Assembly: GCF_011516945.1 (NCBI RefSeq)
Contig: NZ_WOTH01000007.1
Coordinates: 1-64,000 of the forward strand
DNA: 64,000 nucleotides
Direction: 5' to 3'
Source of the DNA: Acetobacter estunensis
GTDB taxonomy: Bacteria; Pseudomonadota; Alphaproteobacteria; Acetobacterales; Acetobacteraceae
Shown: positions 45,237-55,199 of the stretch, piece by piece
Layout: every line of letters starts with the position of its first letter
How positions within the stretch are numbered: the first letter of the stretch is position 1
The notes under the pieces: generated by a model
What the model was told of the DNA's origin: nothing
What the model saw: only the letters and a program-made list of their open reading frames with translations
Databases searched by the model: none
Made by a program: the position numbers and the translations under genes

Positions 45237-45934
45237 AGGCGGCTGTCGTCCTCTTTCCGGGAACCAACCGCGAGCGTGACATGATGATCGCGCTGAAGGC
45301 TGTGACGGGGCAATCGCCAAGTCTTCTGTGGCATGGCGAGACATCGTTGCCGGATCTGGATCTGGTCGTGTTGCCGGGTGGCTTCAGCTATGGCGACTAC
45401 CTGCGTTGTGGCGCGATGGCCGCTCATTCGCCCATCATGCGTGAGGTCCGCGCGTTTGCGGAGCGCGGTGGTCATGTGCTCGGGGTGTGCAACGGGTTCC
45501 AGATTCTGACGGAAACCGGGCTGCTGCCGGGTGCTTTGCTGCGTAATGCAGGGTTGCGCTTTCTTTCGCAGGATTGTCACCTGCGTGTTGAAAACGCGCA
45601 GACGCCGTTTACGAGTAAATGGGCCAAGGGTGATGTGTTCCGCACGCCGCTTGCGCATGGCGACGGCAATTATGTAGCCGATTCAAAGACGCTCGATACG
45701 CTGGAAGGCGACGGCCGGGTGGCGTTTCGCTATGCCGGAATGGATGGCACAGTCGATGCCGCCGATCGGACGATCAATCCGAATGGTAGCGTGAACGCAA
45801 TCGCCGGTATCCTGAGCGCCAACGGTCGGGTGTGCGGGATGATGCCGCATCCTGAGGATCTGGTGGATCCGCTGATGGGCGGTGAGGACGGCAAGCCCCT
45901 GTTCGAGAGTCTGGTGGAGGCATTGAGCCGGTGA
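45233..45934 (+). CDS. purQ: Phosphoribosylformylglycinamidine synthase subunit PurQ
   Basis: A 233-residue glutaminase subunit delivering ammonia to Pur[21 protein letters not shown] and [21 protein letters not shown] contain the nucleophile elbow with the catalytic Cys; [11 protein letters not shown] carries the catalytic His and a following acid. The ATG at 45233 overlaps the preceding stop by four bases, and its end overlaps purL with GTGA, so translation is coupled on both sides. Confidence 0.97.
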   Translation: MKAAVVLFPGTNRERDMMIALKAVTGQSPSLLWHGETSLPDLDLVVLPGGFSYGDYLRCGAMAAHSPIMREVRAFAERGGHVLGVCNGFQILTETGLLPGALLRNAGLRFLSQDCHLRVENAQTPFTSKWAKGDVFRTPLAHGDGNYVADSKTLDTLEGDGRVAFRYAGMDGTVDAADRTINPNGSVNAIAGILSANGRVCGMMPHPEDLVDPLMGGEDGKPLFESLVEALSR

Positions 45935-48141
45935 GCACGAAGCACAAGACGGTCGACGCCGATCTCGCACGCGAGTTTGGGCTGTCGGCGGAAGAATACG
46001 ACCGCGTTCTTTCCATCATGGGACGCACGCCAAGCCTGACGGAACTGGGCGTGTTCTCGGTCATGTGGTCCGAGCACTGCTCGTACAAATCCTCCCGCAA
46101 GTGGCTGAAGACTCTCCCGACAACGGCGCCTTGGGTGATTCACGGGCCGGGCGAGAACGCGGGTGTGGTGGATGTCGGGGAAGGCTTGGCGGCCATCTTC
46201 AAGATGGAAAGCCACAACCATCCTTCTTTTATTGAGCCGTATCAGGGGGCGGCCACTGGTGTTGGCGGCATCCTGCGCGACGTGTTCACGATGGGCGCGC
46301 GTCCAGTGGCCAACCTGAACGCGCTGCGTTTTGGTGCGCCCGAGACGCTGCGTACCCGCGAGATCGTGGACGGCGTCGTCCGCGGCGTTGGTGGATACGG
46401 CAATTGCGTGGGTGTGCCGACAGTTGGTGGCGAGGTGAACTTTCACCGTGCTTATGACGGAAACCCACTCGTCAATGCGATGACAGTGGGTGTAGCGCGG
46501 CAGGATCGCATCTTTCTTTCCGCTGCTGCCGGTATTGGCAACCCGGTGGTGTATGTCGGCTCCAAGACGGGCCGTGATGGCATCCATGGCGCGACCATGT
46601 CGTCGGCCGAGTTTGACGAAAATGCTCTCGCCAAGCGTCCGACTGTGCAGGTGGGCGATCCGTTCGTTGAAAAACTATTGATCGAGGCTTGTCTCGAACT
46701 GATGGCGACGGACGCGATTGTCGCTATTCAGGACATGGGCGCTGCGGGGCTGACGTCCTCTTCCGTCGAGATGGCGGGCAAGGGGGGCGTGGGCATCGAT
46801 CTCGATCTTGACGCCGTGCCGCAGCGTGAGCCGGGCATGACGGCCTATGAAATGATGCTCTCCGAGAGTCAGGAGCGCATGCTCATCGTGCTCAAGCCCG
46901 AGCGCACCGAGCAGGCCCGTGCGATTTTCGAAAAGTGGGAGCTGGATTTCGCGGTCGTGGGGCATCTGACCGATACCGGTCACATCGTGGTGCGCCATCG
47001 CGGCGAAGTGGAAGCGGATATTCCTCTGGATCCGTTGGCGGATCAGGCTCCGATCTATGACCGTCCGACGGCACCATTGCCTGCGCCTGAGCCGGTGGGT
47101 GACATTCACGATCCGTTGGGTCTGGAAAAGACGTTGACCACATTGCTCGGTTGTCCGGATCTGGCGTCCCGTGCGTGGATCTGGAACCAGTATGACAGCA
47201 CTGTCGGTGGCCAGACCGCACAGCGTCCCGGTGGCGCGGATGCCGCGATTGTGAAGGTGGATGACACCACCATTGGTCTTGCCCTGACAACGGATTGCAC
47301 GCCGCGCTACTGCAAGGCGAATCCACGTGCCGGTGGAGCGCAGGCCGTGGCGGAAGCGTGGCGTAACATCACGGCCACAGGTGCCACGCCGCTGGCCGTG
47401 ACGGATAACCTGAACTTCGGCAATCCCGAAAAACCCGAAATCATGGCGCAGTTCGTCGCTGCGATTGAGGGTATGGGAGAGGCGTGTCGAACGCTCGATT
47501 TCCCGGTCGTGAGCGGCAATGTCTCGCTCTACAACGAGACGCGGGATCCGGATGGCACGACGCAGGCCATTCTGCCGACTCCCGCTATTGGCGCGCTGGG
47601 CGTGCTCAAGGATGTGCGTCAGCACATCGGATTGGCCATGCCCGAGAAAGGAACACTTCTGCTTGTGGGCGAGACGAAAGGCCATCTCGGTCAGTCGCTC
47701 TGGCTGCGCGAGGTGCTCGGTCGCGAAACGGGTGATGCTCCGGAGGTCGATCTGCAGGCCGAGCGCCGCAATGGCGATTTTGTGCGCGAGCAGATTCTGG
47801 CTGGTAACGTGTTGGCCTGTCATGATGTGTCCGATGGCGGCGTGCTGATTGCCGTGGCGGAGATGGTCATGGCGAGCGGCCATGGCTGCGAACTGGAGCC
47901 GCCTCAGTCTGGAATGCGTCCCGAAGCATTCTGGTTTGGTGAGGATCAGGCGCGTTATCTGGTGGCTGTTTCCGGTGATGGGACAGGCTTCGCGGCCACG
48001 GCGAAGGCGGCAGGTGTTCCGGTCCGCGTGATGGGGCGCATCGGTGGTGACAGTTTGACGTTGCCCAGTGGTGCCATATTGGCAGCCGCGCGTTTGCGTG
48101 CTGTCAACGAAGCGTTTTTCCCTGCGTTGATGGATCGCTGA
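45931..48141 (+). CDS. purL: Phosphoribosylformylglycinamidine synthase subunit PurL
   Basis: A 736-residue ATP-dependent amidotransferase subunit of the small (non-fused) type. It starts at GTG, overlapping the purQ stop. [58 protein letters not shown], and the C-terminal [11 protein letters not shown] and [16 protein letters not shown] segments are the AIRS-type motifs of both halves. Length is as expected for PurS/PurQ-dependent PurL. Confidence 0.97.
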   Translation: MSTKHKTVDADLAREFGLSAEEYDRVLSIMGRTPSLTELGVFSVMWSEHCSYKSSRKWLKTLPTTAPWVIHGPGENAGVVDVGEGLAAIFKMESHNHPSFIEPYQGAATGVGGILRDVFTMGARPVANLNALRFGAPETLRTREIVDGVVRGVGGYGNCVGVPTVGGEVNFHRAYDGNPLVNAMTVGVARQDRIFLSAAAGIGNPVVYVGSKTGRDGIHGATMSSAEFDENALAKRPTVQVGDPFVEKLLIEACLELMATDAIVAIQDMGAAGLTSSSVEMAGKGGVGIDLDLDAVPQREPGMTAYEMMLSESQERMLIVLKPERTEQARAIFEKWELDFAVVGHLTDTGHIVVRHRGEVEADIPLDPLADQAPIYDRPTAPLPAPEPVGDIHDPLGLEKTLTTLLGCPDLASRAWIWNQYDSTVGGQTAQRPGGADAAIVKVDDTTIGLALTTDCTPRYCKANPRAGGAQAVAEAWRNITATGATPLAVTDNLNFGNPEKPEIMAQFVAAIEGMGEACRTLDFPVVSGNVSLYNETRDPDGTTQAILPTPAIGALGVLKDVRQHIGLAMPEKGTLLLVGETKGHLGQSLWLREVLGRETGDAPEVDLQAERRNGDFVREQILAGNVLACHDVSDGGVLIAVAEMVMASGHGCELEPPQSGMRPEAFWFGEDQARYLVAVSGDGTGFAATAKAAGVPVRVMGRIGGDSLTLPSGAILAAARLRAVNEAFFPALMDR

Positions 48142-48158
48142 GTGAGAGGACACACATC

Positions 48159-48389
48159 ATGGCGATGACAGCCTCAGAACTGGAAAACTATATTCGTGAG
48201 GCATTTCCCGATGCGCAGATCGCCATTGATGATCTGGCAGGCGACGGGGATCATTATGCGTGTACTGTGGTCAGCGAGGCATTCCGGGGTGTTTCACGGG
48301 TGAAGCAGCACCAAATGGTGTATAATGCGCTTCAGGGACACATGGGTGGCACGCTGCATGCGTTGGCGCTGAAAACTTCGGCGCCCTGA
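48159..48389 (+). CDS. BolA family protein
   Basis: A 76-residue BolA/IbaG-type protein. The domain covers nearly all of it: ELENYIREAFPDAQIAIDDLAGDGDHYACTVVSEAFRGVSRVKQHQMVYNALQ, with the conserved V-x-R/K-H-x-x-V-Y-x-A-L helix and a His that helps bind a shared [2Fe-2S] cluster. It stands directly before grxD, the usual partner, so the pair probably acts in iron-sulfur trafficking. Confidence 0.95.
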   Translation: MAMTASELENYIREAFPDAQIAIDDLAGDGDHYACTVVSEAFRGVSRVKQHQMVYNALQGHMGGTLHALALKTSAP

Positions 48390-48460
48390 GCGGATTTCAC
48401 AGGAATTACGAAGGCAGCCTCATTCATCATGAGGATGTCCGCAGAATGGAGTCGAAAAAT

Positions 48461-48796
48461 ATGTCCACATCTGTTGGCCAGCGCATTCAGGCGCTGATTG
48501 AAGAGAACCCGGTTGTTCTGTTCATGAAAGGCACTCCGGATTTTCCGCAGTGCGGCTTCTCTGCGCGCGTGGTGCAGATTCTCAATCATCTGAATGTTCC
48601 TTTCCGGGGTGAGAATGTTCTGGCCGATCCGGAAATCCGGGAAGGTATCAAGATTTTCTCCGATTGGCCCACGATCCCGCAGCTCTACGTCAAAGGAGAG
48701 TTCATCGGTGGGTGTGACATCGTGACCGAGATGGCCAAATCCGGTGAGTTGCAGACGCTGCTGACCGAGAAGGGTGTTACGGTCAACGCAGCCTGA
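48461..48796 (+). CDS. grxD: Monothiol glutaredoxin (Grx4/GrxD type)
   Basis: A 111-residue CGFS glutaredoxin that carries [2Fe-2S] clusters with BolA. VVLFMKGTPDFPQCGFSARVVQ contains the active site (Cys31), and WPTIPQLYVKGEFIGGCDI the glutathione-binding TVP-like loop (TIP) and GGCD motif. The ATG at 48461 follows GGAG with eight-base spacing; another ATG five codons upstream is possible. Confidence 0.95.
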   Translation: MSTSVGQRIQALIEENPVVLFMKGTPDFPQCGFSARVVQILNHLNVPFRGENVLADPEIREGIKIFSDWPTIPQLYVKGEFIGGCDIVTEMAKSGELQTLLTEKGVTVNAA

Positions 48797-48926
48797 AATA
48801 TTCGACTGCGTTTAACGGCGTGATAAGGAAAAACTCCGGTTTTCGGCCAGAAACTGTCTGCTCGCGGGTTGCGGCGAGAGGCAGAGCTGGTAAGGTCGGA
48901 AAAACAGATACGGCGCGAGAGACGAG

Positions 48927-49244
48927 ATGATCAGGACGGTGGTGCGGAAACTGACAGTTGTAACGGCTGGTATCGGTCTTATGACATGTGTGGCAGGTGC
49001 CAAGTCAGCTCATGCAGAGCGCATCATCTCCGATTTTGAAGCCAGTAAGCTGACGCTGGAATCGTTGACCGCAGTGCCCGTTTATCATCCGGTTTCCCAT
49101 CACGTTGCAGCGCGTCATGCGGGCAGCCTTCATATGGCGGTTGCCAGCCGCCGTGGAAGCAATATGCACGGGTTGGTGCATCTGGCGTCCTACCGGACGG
49201 TAAAACGCTCGACTGCTGTGGCGCATGTTCGTCATCGCACCTGA
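48927..49244 (+). CDS. Hypothetical exported histidine-rich protein
   Basis: A 105-residue protein with a signal peptide (LTVVTAGIGLMTCVAGAKSAHAE, cleavage after AHA). The mature part is basic, with at least ten histidines in 80 residues (HPVSHHVAARHAGSLH and VAHVRHRT). It is not a recognised family; metal binding is possible but not shown. A GAGAGACGAG ribosome site precedes the ATG and a strong bidirectional terminator follows. Confidence 0.65.
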   Translation: MIRTVVRKLTVVTAGIGLMTCVAGAKSAHAERIISDFEASKLTLESLTAVPVYHPVSHHVAARHAGSLHMAVASRRGSNMHGLVHLASYRTVKRSTAVAHVRHRT

Positions 49245-49269
49245 TTTCAGGCAGTTGATATGATCTAGA

Positions 49270-49300
49270 AAAGGCTTCCAGAAATGGGAGCCTTTTTCTT
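49270..49300. terminator. Bidirectional Rho-independent terminator
   Basis: A 10-bp stem (AAAGGCTTCC / GGGAGCCTTT with one wobble pair) with a six-base loop is followed by TTTTTCTTT on the plus strand and by TTTTC on the minus strand. It lies between the convergent genes for the histidine-rich protein and YraN and can stop both. Confidence 0.85.
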
Positions 49301-49304
49301 TGGG

Positions 49305-49694
49305 TTATTCCTGCCTGAAAGCGTCCCGGATGTGACGCAAGCTGCCGGTTGACGCTATGGCAATCACATCGAAACTGATGCCTTCATAAGTCCACTCGGG
49401 ATGGGCTGTGAGCAATAGTTCGGCAGCGGCCATCAGGCGACGGCGCTGTCGCATCGTGATGGCTTCGGACGCGGTTTGGCAATTCGCACGTTTCTTGACT
49501 TCAATAAAAGCGAGATGATCGTTTTTGCTCGCGACCAGATCGATTTCACCGCAGGGCGTGCGAGCGCGGTGAAGCAGAATGTGCCAGCCATCGGCCAGCA
49601 GATGTTGTCGTGCAATGTCTTCCCCGCGCAGACCGTCCGCATGCGCGAGAGATCCGCGTGTCTGGCGAGAGGGTGATGGTGACGGCTTCTGCAT
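49305..49694 (-). CDS. yraN: YraN family putative nuclease (UPF0102)
   Basis: A 129-residue protein with a Holliday-junction-resolvase-like fold. GLRGEDIARQHLLADGWHILLHRARTPCGEIDLVASKNDHLAFIEVKKRAN contains the conserved GE-ID-...-F-E-V-K core of UPF0102. The ATG at 49694 gives a normal length; the upstream continuation to 49847 is not homologous. RsmI, a frequent partner, is absent here. The function in the cell is not established. Confidence 0.9.
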   Translation of the reverse strand: MQKPSPSPSRQTRGSLAHADGLRGEDIARQHLLADGWHILLHRARTPCGEIDLVASKNDHLAFIEVKKRANCQTASEAITMRQRRRLMAAAELLLTAHPEWTYEGISFDVIAIASTGSLRHIRDAFRQE

Positions 49695-49869
49695 AGGGCC
49701 AGCATGGGAGCGATGGATGAAGGCAAGGTGAACATGCGTCCTGTCTGCATTGAAGCTGTACGATAAAATCCGTAGGAAAGTGACGCGCTGTTTGTCACGA
49801 ACATGCGTGATGGAATTGTGTCGGTGGACACGATCCATCTCTTTCATTCATCAGGGGCCGGACAGCGCG

Positions 49870-50676
49870 ATGACCAGCACTCCTCTTCGTATTGGCATAG
49901 CAGGCATTTCGGGCCGCATGGGGCAGGGACTCGTGCGCAGCACGGCCGAGGCTGGCTGTGTCGTGGCTGGGGGCACTTGTCGCACACCTCCTATGGACGC
50001 AGCGGCACGGGCGAGGCTTACGAACAATGGGGCAATCGTCCTGTGTGACGGTCTGGGCGAGCTTGCAAAAATATCTGATGTGGTCATCGATTTTACGCAT
50101 GTCACAACGGTGCAGTCTCATGCGGAACTCTTGGCGGATGCTGGCGTGCCATGGGTGCTGGGCACAACGGGTCTGACGGAAGCCGATCAGACGGCCGTGG
50201 ATGCGGCAGCGCTGCGGATTCCCATCGTTCAGGCCGCAAATTTCTCCACCGGTGTAACGGTACTTCTTCGGCTTGCTCGCGAAATGGGGGCGGTACTGCC
50301 CGCTGAGCGTTTCGACGCGGAAATCGTCGAAATGCATCACCGGCAGAAAGTCGATGCACCCTCAGGTACGGCGCTGGCCATTGGTGAAGCCGTGGCTGAG
50401 GGGCGCGGAACGCGACTGGCCGATGTGCGGGCGCCTGTGCGCGAAGGGCTGTGCGGTCCACGCAAGACCGGAGAGATCGGTTTTGCCGCCCTGCGCGGGG
50501 GACAGATCGTGGGCGAGCATGAGCTTTTGTTCACGTCCGGCACGGAGCAGATTACCATTGGGCATCGGGCCTTTGACCGCCGCGTGTTTGCCGATGGCGC
50601 GGTACAGGCGGCGCAGTGGCTGGCGGGGCGCAAGCCGGGTCATTACGACATGGAAGATGTGCTCGGGATGAAATGA
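49870..50676 (+). CDS. dapB: 4-hydroxy-tetrahydrodipicolinate reductase
   Basis: A 268-residue enzyme of lysine and meso-diaminopimelate synthesis. [17 protein letters not shown] is the NAD(P)-binding site and [19 protein letters not shown] the substrate site with the catalytic His-His-x-x-K. The ATG at 49870 places the glycine loop at residue 10; the open frame upstream is antisense-like. It precedes metK by 133 bases. Confidence 0.96.
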   Translation: MTSTPLRIGIAGISGRMGQGLVRSTAEAGCVVAGGTCRTPPMDAAARARLTNNGAIVLCDGLGELAKISDVVIDFTHVTTVQSHAELLADAGVPWVLGTTGLTEADQTAVDAAALRIPIVQAANFSTGVTVLLRLAREMGAVLPAERFDAEIVEMHHRQKVDAPSGTALAIGEAVAEGRGTRLADVRAPVREGLCGPRKTGEIGFAALRGGQIVGEHELLFTSGTEQITIGHRAFDRRVFADGAVQAAQWLAGRKPGHYDMEDVLGMK

Positions 50677-50809
50677 GGGGCAGCGTAGGGCTGTTTCCCG
50701 CGCTTCCCGCTTGACCGGACCGCAACTCTCGGCCAAACGACAAGTCCCTTTCTGCGTGAGGGCCGCGATCGCGGTCGTTCCATTTTCTAGCGAGGCAGTC
50801 GGCACAATC

Positions 50810-51997
50810 ATGCTCAAGCACGGCGAGTTCCTGTTTACCTCGGAATCGGTGTCCGAAGGCCACCCGGACAAGGTTGCGGACCGGATCAGCGACACGGTTC
50901 TGGATGCCTATCTTGCGGCCGACCCGGAAGCGCGCGTGGCGTGCGAGACGCTGGTGACCACCAATCGCGTGGTTCTGGCCGGCGAGGTCCGCGGTCCTTC
51001 CTCCATTACGTCCGACCGCCTTATTGAGGCGGCTCGTGAGGCCATTCGCGATATTGGCTACGATCAGGCAGGCTTCTCCTGGAAGAATGCCGAGATCAGC
51101 AACTACCTGCATGCGCAGTCGGCCGATATTGCCGTGGGCGTGGACAGCGCGGGCGATAAGGACGAGGGTGCGGGCGATCAGGGCATCATGTTCGGTTTCG
51201 CGACCAATGAGACCGACAGCCTGATGCCGGCTCCGCTGTATTATTCGCACAAGATCCTCAAGACGATGCGCGATCTGCGTCGTGCGAACGATCCGCGCGC
51301 GAAGGGTCTGCAGCCGGATGCCAAGAGCCAGGTCACGCTGCGGTATCTCAACGGCAAGCCGGTTGAAGCTACGTCTGTTGTGATCTCCACGCAGCATGAT
51401 GAGGGCATGAATCAAGAGGCGATCCGTCATGAACTGCACAAGATCGTCAAGGACGTGCTGCCGGAAGGCTGGATGCCAGCTGACAAGGAATTCTACGTCA
51501 ATCCGACCGGTATCTTCGTGATCGGCGGACCGGACGGAGACGCTGGCCTGACGGGTCGTAAGATCATCGTGGACACCTATGGCGGTGCGGCACCGCATGG
51601 CGGCGGTGCGTTCTCGGGCAAGGATCCCACGAAGGTTGATCGCTCGGCGGCCTATGCCGCGCGCTATCTGGCGAAGAACGTGGTGGCCGCCGGTCTGGCG
51701 GATCGCTGCACGCTTCAGCTTTCTTACGCTATCGGCGTATCGCATCCTCTGTCGGTCTATGTCGATCTCGATGGCACAGGCAAAGACGTGGATGAGGCGA
51801 AGCTGGGAAGCGTCCTGCGTGAGGTGATGAATCTTTCGCCGCGCGGTATTCGTCAGCACCTGCGTCTGAACCGCCCAATCTACACTGAGACCTCGGCTTA
51901 CGGTCACTTTGGCCGCACGCCCGACGAGGTGCGTGATACGTTCCCGTGGGAGCGCACGGATCTTGTGGACGCGCTGCGTAACGCCTTCAACCGCTGA
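50810..51997 (+). CDS. metK: S-adenosylmethionine synthetase
   Basis: A 395-residue enzyme producing [36 protein letters not shown] and [19 protein letters not shown] (the P-loop-like signature) are canonical. The upstream leader (50677-50809) was checked for SAM riboswitch-like elements; none was recognised. Followed after nine bases by trmB, so the two are probably co-transcribed. Confidence 0.98.
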   Translation: MLKHGEFLFTSESVSEGHPDKVADRISDTVLDAYLAADPEARVACETLVTTNRVVLAGEVRGPSSITSDRLIEAAREAIRDIGYDQAGFSWKNAEISNYLHAQSADIAVGVDSAGDKDEGAGDQGIMFGFATNETDSLMPAPLYYSHKILKTMRDLRRANDPRAKGLQPDAKSQVTLRYLNGKPVEATSVVISTQHDEGMNQEAIRHELHKIVKDVLPEGWMPADKEFYVNPTGIFVIGGPDGDAGLTGRKIIVDTYGGAAPHGGGAFSGKDPTKVDRSAAYAARYLAKNVVAAGLADRCTLQLSYAIGVSHPLSVYVDLDGTGKDVDEAKLGSVLREVMNLSPRGIRQHLRLNRPIYTETSAYGHFGRTPDEVRDTFPWERTDLVDALRNAFNR

Positions 51998-52006
51998 GGT
52001 TGATGC

Positions 52007-52735
52007 GTGACGGTCGATACGTCTGATCTGACGCCGGGCAAGGTGAAACCACCTGCCCGGCGTTTGTATGGTCGTCAGCGCGGTCATCCACTGCGTCCGC
52101 GCCAGCAGCGTCTGATGGATGAGACGTTGCCGCGTCTGCGTCTGTCGGAGCAAGCCGCTTCCGATCCCTTGTCGGCGTTTGGTCGCCGACCCGAGCAACT
52201 CTGGCTGGAAGTCGGCTTTGGGGGAGGCGAGCATGTTCTGGCGCAGATCGAGGCGCATCCCGAGGTAGGATACATCGCCTCGGAAGTGTTTGAGAACGGC
52301 CTGTGTTCGCTTCTCTCGCGTCTGGTTCCCGAGGATGAGGAAGCAACAGCCCCGGTGCCGCCGCTGCTGCGTATCTGGGATGAGGATGCGCGGCTGCTTT
52401 TAGAGAAGCTGCCGGAAGCCTCGCTGGATCGTATATTTCTGATGTTTCCCGACCCATGGCCGAAAGCGCGTCATGCCAAACGACGCTTCGTGCATCCGGG
52501 GAATCTTCCGCTTGTGGCGCGTGCGCTCAAACCGGGAGCGCAGTGGCGGATAGCCAGCGACGATCCAACTTATCAGGCATGGGTCACTGAGGTGATGACC
52601 GCTCAGCCGTTTTTCGTGGCTGGTGAGCCCAGCATGGAACGGCCAGGGGGGTGGCCCGGAACGCGGTATGAAGCCAAAGCGCTCAAAGCGGGTCGTCAGC
52701 CGTTTTACTGGACATTTATAAGAAAACCTAACTGA
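52007..52735 (+). CDS. trmB: tRNA (guanine-N7)-methyltransferase
   Basis: A 242-residue SAM-dependent methyltransferase acting on G46 of tRNA. It starts at GTG. LWLEVGFGGGEHVLAQIEAHP is the SAM-binding motif I, LDRIFLMFPDPWPKARHAKRRFVHP the PDPWPK signature of TrmB. The proximity to metK (cofactor supply) is common in Alphaproteobacteria. Its last 31 bases overlap the convergent broken hydrolase gene. Confidence 0.96.
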   Translation: MTVDTSDLTPGKVKPPARRLYGRQRGHPLRPRQQRLMDETLPRLRLSEQAASDPLSAFGRRPEQLWLEVGFGGGEHVLAQIEAHPEVGYIASEVFENGLCSLLSRLVPEDEEATAPVPPLLRIWDEDARLLLEKLPEASLDRIFLMFPDPWPKARHAKRRFVHPGNLPLVARALKPGAQWRIASDDPTYQAWVTEVMTAQPFFVAGEPSMERPGGWPGTRYEAKALKAGRQPFYWTFIRKPN

Positions 52736-54162
52736 GGGTTGTGTGCAGACAGGCAGGGCGCCATCTCTTCAGGATAAGAGAGAGTGTCCTGCACAGGAGT
52801 ATGTGCCTGTATTTGCACTGGAATAAGAGCAAAAGCTTCCCATTGCAGACAATTTGGTGAATCCATAACGACAACATGATCGGGATGTGCGCACAGATTG
52901 CCTTGTCTGGTCTGCACAGACAGAAAAGAATCACTCGTGTCGGAAATGGTGCGGAGTAACTGTCTGTTCTGAAAGGATGTAAAGGCCAAATTGGCTGCAT
53001 CTTCCGGGTTGTTTGTGAGGCGTAGTCCGGAATCTGTTTCCGCGAAATAGAAGAGAATTCCATATCTTTCGATACACAAGAGATATCGGTCCGTGGAGGT
53101 GTCACACAACACGGGTATGGCTGCGTTATCTGCAATGATCAGGGATTGGCAGAGAAATCCTTTCTGTTCCGGGGCGTAAGCCAGAATGGTTCCATGCCAC
53201 GTAATGATTCGGGGCAGTTTTCCCGGTGAGGTGAAGGGAAAAATATATCCAGAAGGTTGATGTTCTCCTGTCAGATGCCGGTTGATAAGATTGGTTAGAA
53301 GATCGAACGCATTTGTCCAGTATCGATAACGGCAAAGAGCCGCGATGACACGTATTATCAAAGGTTCGTCTTCAATGACCGCACGAGAAAGTTCATCGTT
53401 TTGGCATAGACATCTCTGTAGAATCTGGCTGCAGAGAAGGGGATGAGACGCATATCCACTTTCCAGACGGCATTGAATGTTACGACTGTTATGGCGACGC
53501 GCCCGCGAAAGTACGGCTGGCACGCGCCTTGTGGAATCTTCGCTTCGTAAGGCATCCACGAGTGCCTTTATATTGGCTGAGCCACGAATGTGGTCGAAAA
53601 TCAAATGCCCAGTGTAAAATGTTGGAACAAGTTGGGATTCTGGGACGATTTCAGCAATCTTGTGGGCATGAATATTGTCGATGTGGTCTCCTGGATCATA
53701 GGGAATGAAGATTTTACCTTGGACTTGTGAAGCCCGGAGGCCCATGCCTTCCATGCCGGGGCGTAAATTGTTGTCCACATAATGCTGCGGGATCTCGATT
53801 TCTGCGGGATCAAGAGACCATTTGGGAACAGCAGCGAGTACAGCGTCTGCGTTCAGACGACGTGAAAACGCCAGAGCGGCGTAAGCGCCCATGGAAAAAC
53901 CGATCAGAATGATCTGTCAGTAAGGGCGACTGAGCGTGGTGATGAGTGAGAGGACATACTCGGTATCGGACGACAAATACCAATGATCGACTTTGCTGGT
54001 AACACCGATGGCACTGATATTGTTTTTCTGGAAAGGATGTTCGGCAAAGAAAGTCTGGGTCGCGATATGAGTGCGATGCGCGCCCTGAAAGGTAATGACA
54101 ACATAATCTGTCGTACCGTTGGCATGATGGACGACCAGTTCTTCGCCTTCATACACGATCAT
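52705..54162 (-). pseudogene. Alpha/beta-hydrolase-like gene interrupted by one in-frame TGA
   Basis: An ATG at 54162 (after GAGG) opens 81 codons that stop at TGA (53919-53917). The same frame then continues without further stops for about 400 codons to 52705. Across the stop the sequence reads ...TTLSRPY-stop-QIILIGFSMGAYAAL, so the stop sits just before the nucleophile elbow GFSMG, with no base gained or lost. The intact product would be about 485 residues: an N-terminal alpha/beta-hydrolase fold (GFSMG, later DPGDHID and HL) and a long C-terminal part of unknown kind. The gene is more A+T-rich than its neighbours, suggesting transfer. A TGG or CGA to TGA change is the simplest cause. A 395-codon remainder could start at the ATG at 53892 but would lack the fold's beginning. 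Confidence 0.72.
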
Positions 54163-54334
54163 AATATATGTGCCTCAACACGTGTAAACGCAAACAGGAG
54201 AGATTTTCTTTTCTCTATTGGTGTGTTCTTTATTTGATTTTGTTATGCGTATTGAATGAATAAAACGTCAAATTAAGCATCAATAGGTTCTGGAAATAGT
54301 TTGTCGTAAAGAGAGCGGTTTGACAGAAGGAAGA

Positions 54335-54360
54335 AAAACAAAAGGGGGCACGAAGCCCCC
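54335..54360 (-). terminator. Rho-independent terminator after the exported hypothetical gene
   Basis: GGGGGC and GCCCCC arms with a five-base loop (54344-54360) are followed on the minus strand by TTTTGTTTTTC. It lies six bases after the stop of the 54366-55085 gene. Confidence 0.88.
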
Positions 54361-54365
54361 ATTTT

Positions 54366-55085
54366 TCAGCGCGCTTCCGCCGACGCTGCGGATGGAATGA
54401 AGTCATAACCCGGCGAACCCGGTGGTGGTCCGGGTGGAGGGACATCATCGGCAGCCAGAGAGGACAACTGTGCCGCGCTTGGGCCAACCTGATGGGCGTA
54501 GATGGAGGTTCCGAATTCACCTGTGGAGCCGGGGCCTGCTGCAAAGATCGTTGTTCCCGGCCGAAGCTGTGGCAACAGACGGGTGGCGGCACGGCTGGGC
54601 ATCTGCACGACCGTCCGATCTTTGAGAATGACACCAGCGGGCACGCCGTGAACATCGTAGAGCGTTTGCGCCACGATCCCGTGAACCATAATGTCCGGCC
54701 CCGTGACCATTTCGGGCGCATGCTGCGGCATGGTGATGCCTGTGTCTTCCGCCCGCTTGCCACGCGGACCTGCGAGCGTATAGGCGCGGATCAGCGGAAG
54801 CTGGCGACCTTTCAGGCCGGTGCCGGTCAGACGCTCGCCCGGTTTGACGATTTTGGAGACATCCCACGCCAGATCGGGTGAGACCAACACTTCCGTGCCA
54901 TCGGTGAACAGCACGCCACTGACGCCGCCTGCCGGGGAGGGAAGATATTGCGCAACCGTTCCGCTGAAAGAGGGCAGCATGGACACATCATAGACCGAGA
55001 CGGTCGGTGGCGAGCCTGCGGCGAAAGCTGGGGTGATCGTAGCCGTACCGAAGGCTACGACTGCAAGACGAAGAAACTGACGCAT
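54366..55085 (-). CDS. Hypothetical exported protein
   Basis: A 239-residue protein with a signal peptide ([20 protein letters not shown]). The mature part has two similar beta-rich halves ([21 protein letters not shown] and [22 protein letters not shown]), each preceded by a stretch with GTV/GIV. This suggests an internal duplication of an OB-like or SH3-like unit. The last 30 residues are proline-rich ([14 protein letters not shown]). The ATG at 55085 begins the signal peptide directly. A terminator follows. No family was recognised. Confidence 0.75.
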   Translation of the reverse strand: MRQFLRLAVVAFGTATITPAFAAGSPPTVSVYDVSMLPSFSGTVAQYLPSPAGGVSGVLFTDGTEVLVSPDLAWDVSKIVKPGERLTGTGLKGRQLPLIRAYTLAGPRGKRAEDTGITMPQHAPEMVTGPDIMVHGIVAQTLYDVHGVPAGVILKDRTVVQMPSRAATRLLPQLRPGTTIFAAGPGSTGEFGTSIYAHQVGPSAAQLSSLAADDVPPPGPPPGSPGYDFIPSAASAEAR

Positions 55086-55149
55086 GACCGATCCATCATT
55101 GGCTACGCCCATCTGGAGGGGGAATAGCGGGCAGAATACGCAAGTGTGT

Positions 55150-55178
55150 CCCGACAACGCCACGAGTGGCGCGTCGGG
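55150..55178 (-). terminator. Strong hairpin downstream of purH
   Basis: CCCGAC-AA-CGCCAC pairs with GTGGCG-C-GTCGGG around a two-base loop, giving a 12-bp interrupted stem about 20 bases beyond the purH stop. No T tract follows, so it may act as a Rho-aided or stabilising 3' hairpin. Confidence 0.55.
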
Positions 55179-55199
55179 GCAAGTGGGTCTGTGTGCGGA

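Noticed and set aside
46675-48153. 492-codon minus-strand reading frame opposite purL
   Set aside because: It is rich in Arg and His, lacks domains and lies entirely antisense to purL.
50677-50809. SAM riboswitch before metK
   Set aside because: No recognised SAM-II, SAM-V or SAM/SAH core could be traced, and the gap has no long paired stem.
53917-53919. TGA as selenocysteine codon
   Set aside because: No SECIS-like hairpin was seen after it, the position before the GxSxG elbow is not a known Sec site, and an ordinary nonsense change is simpler.
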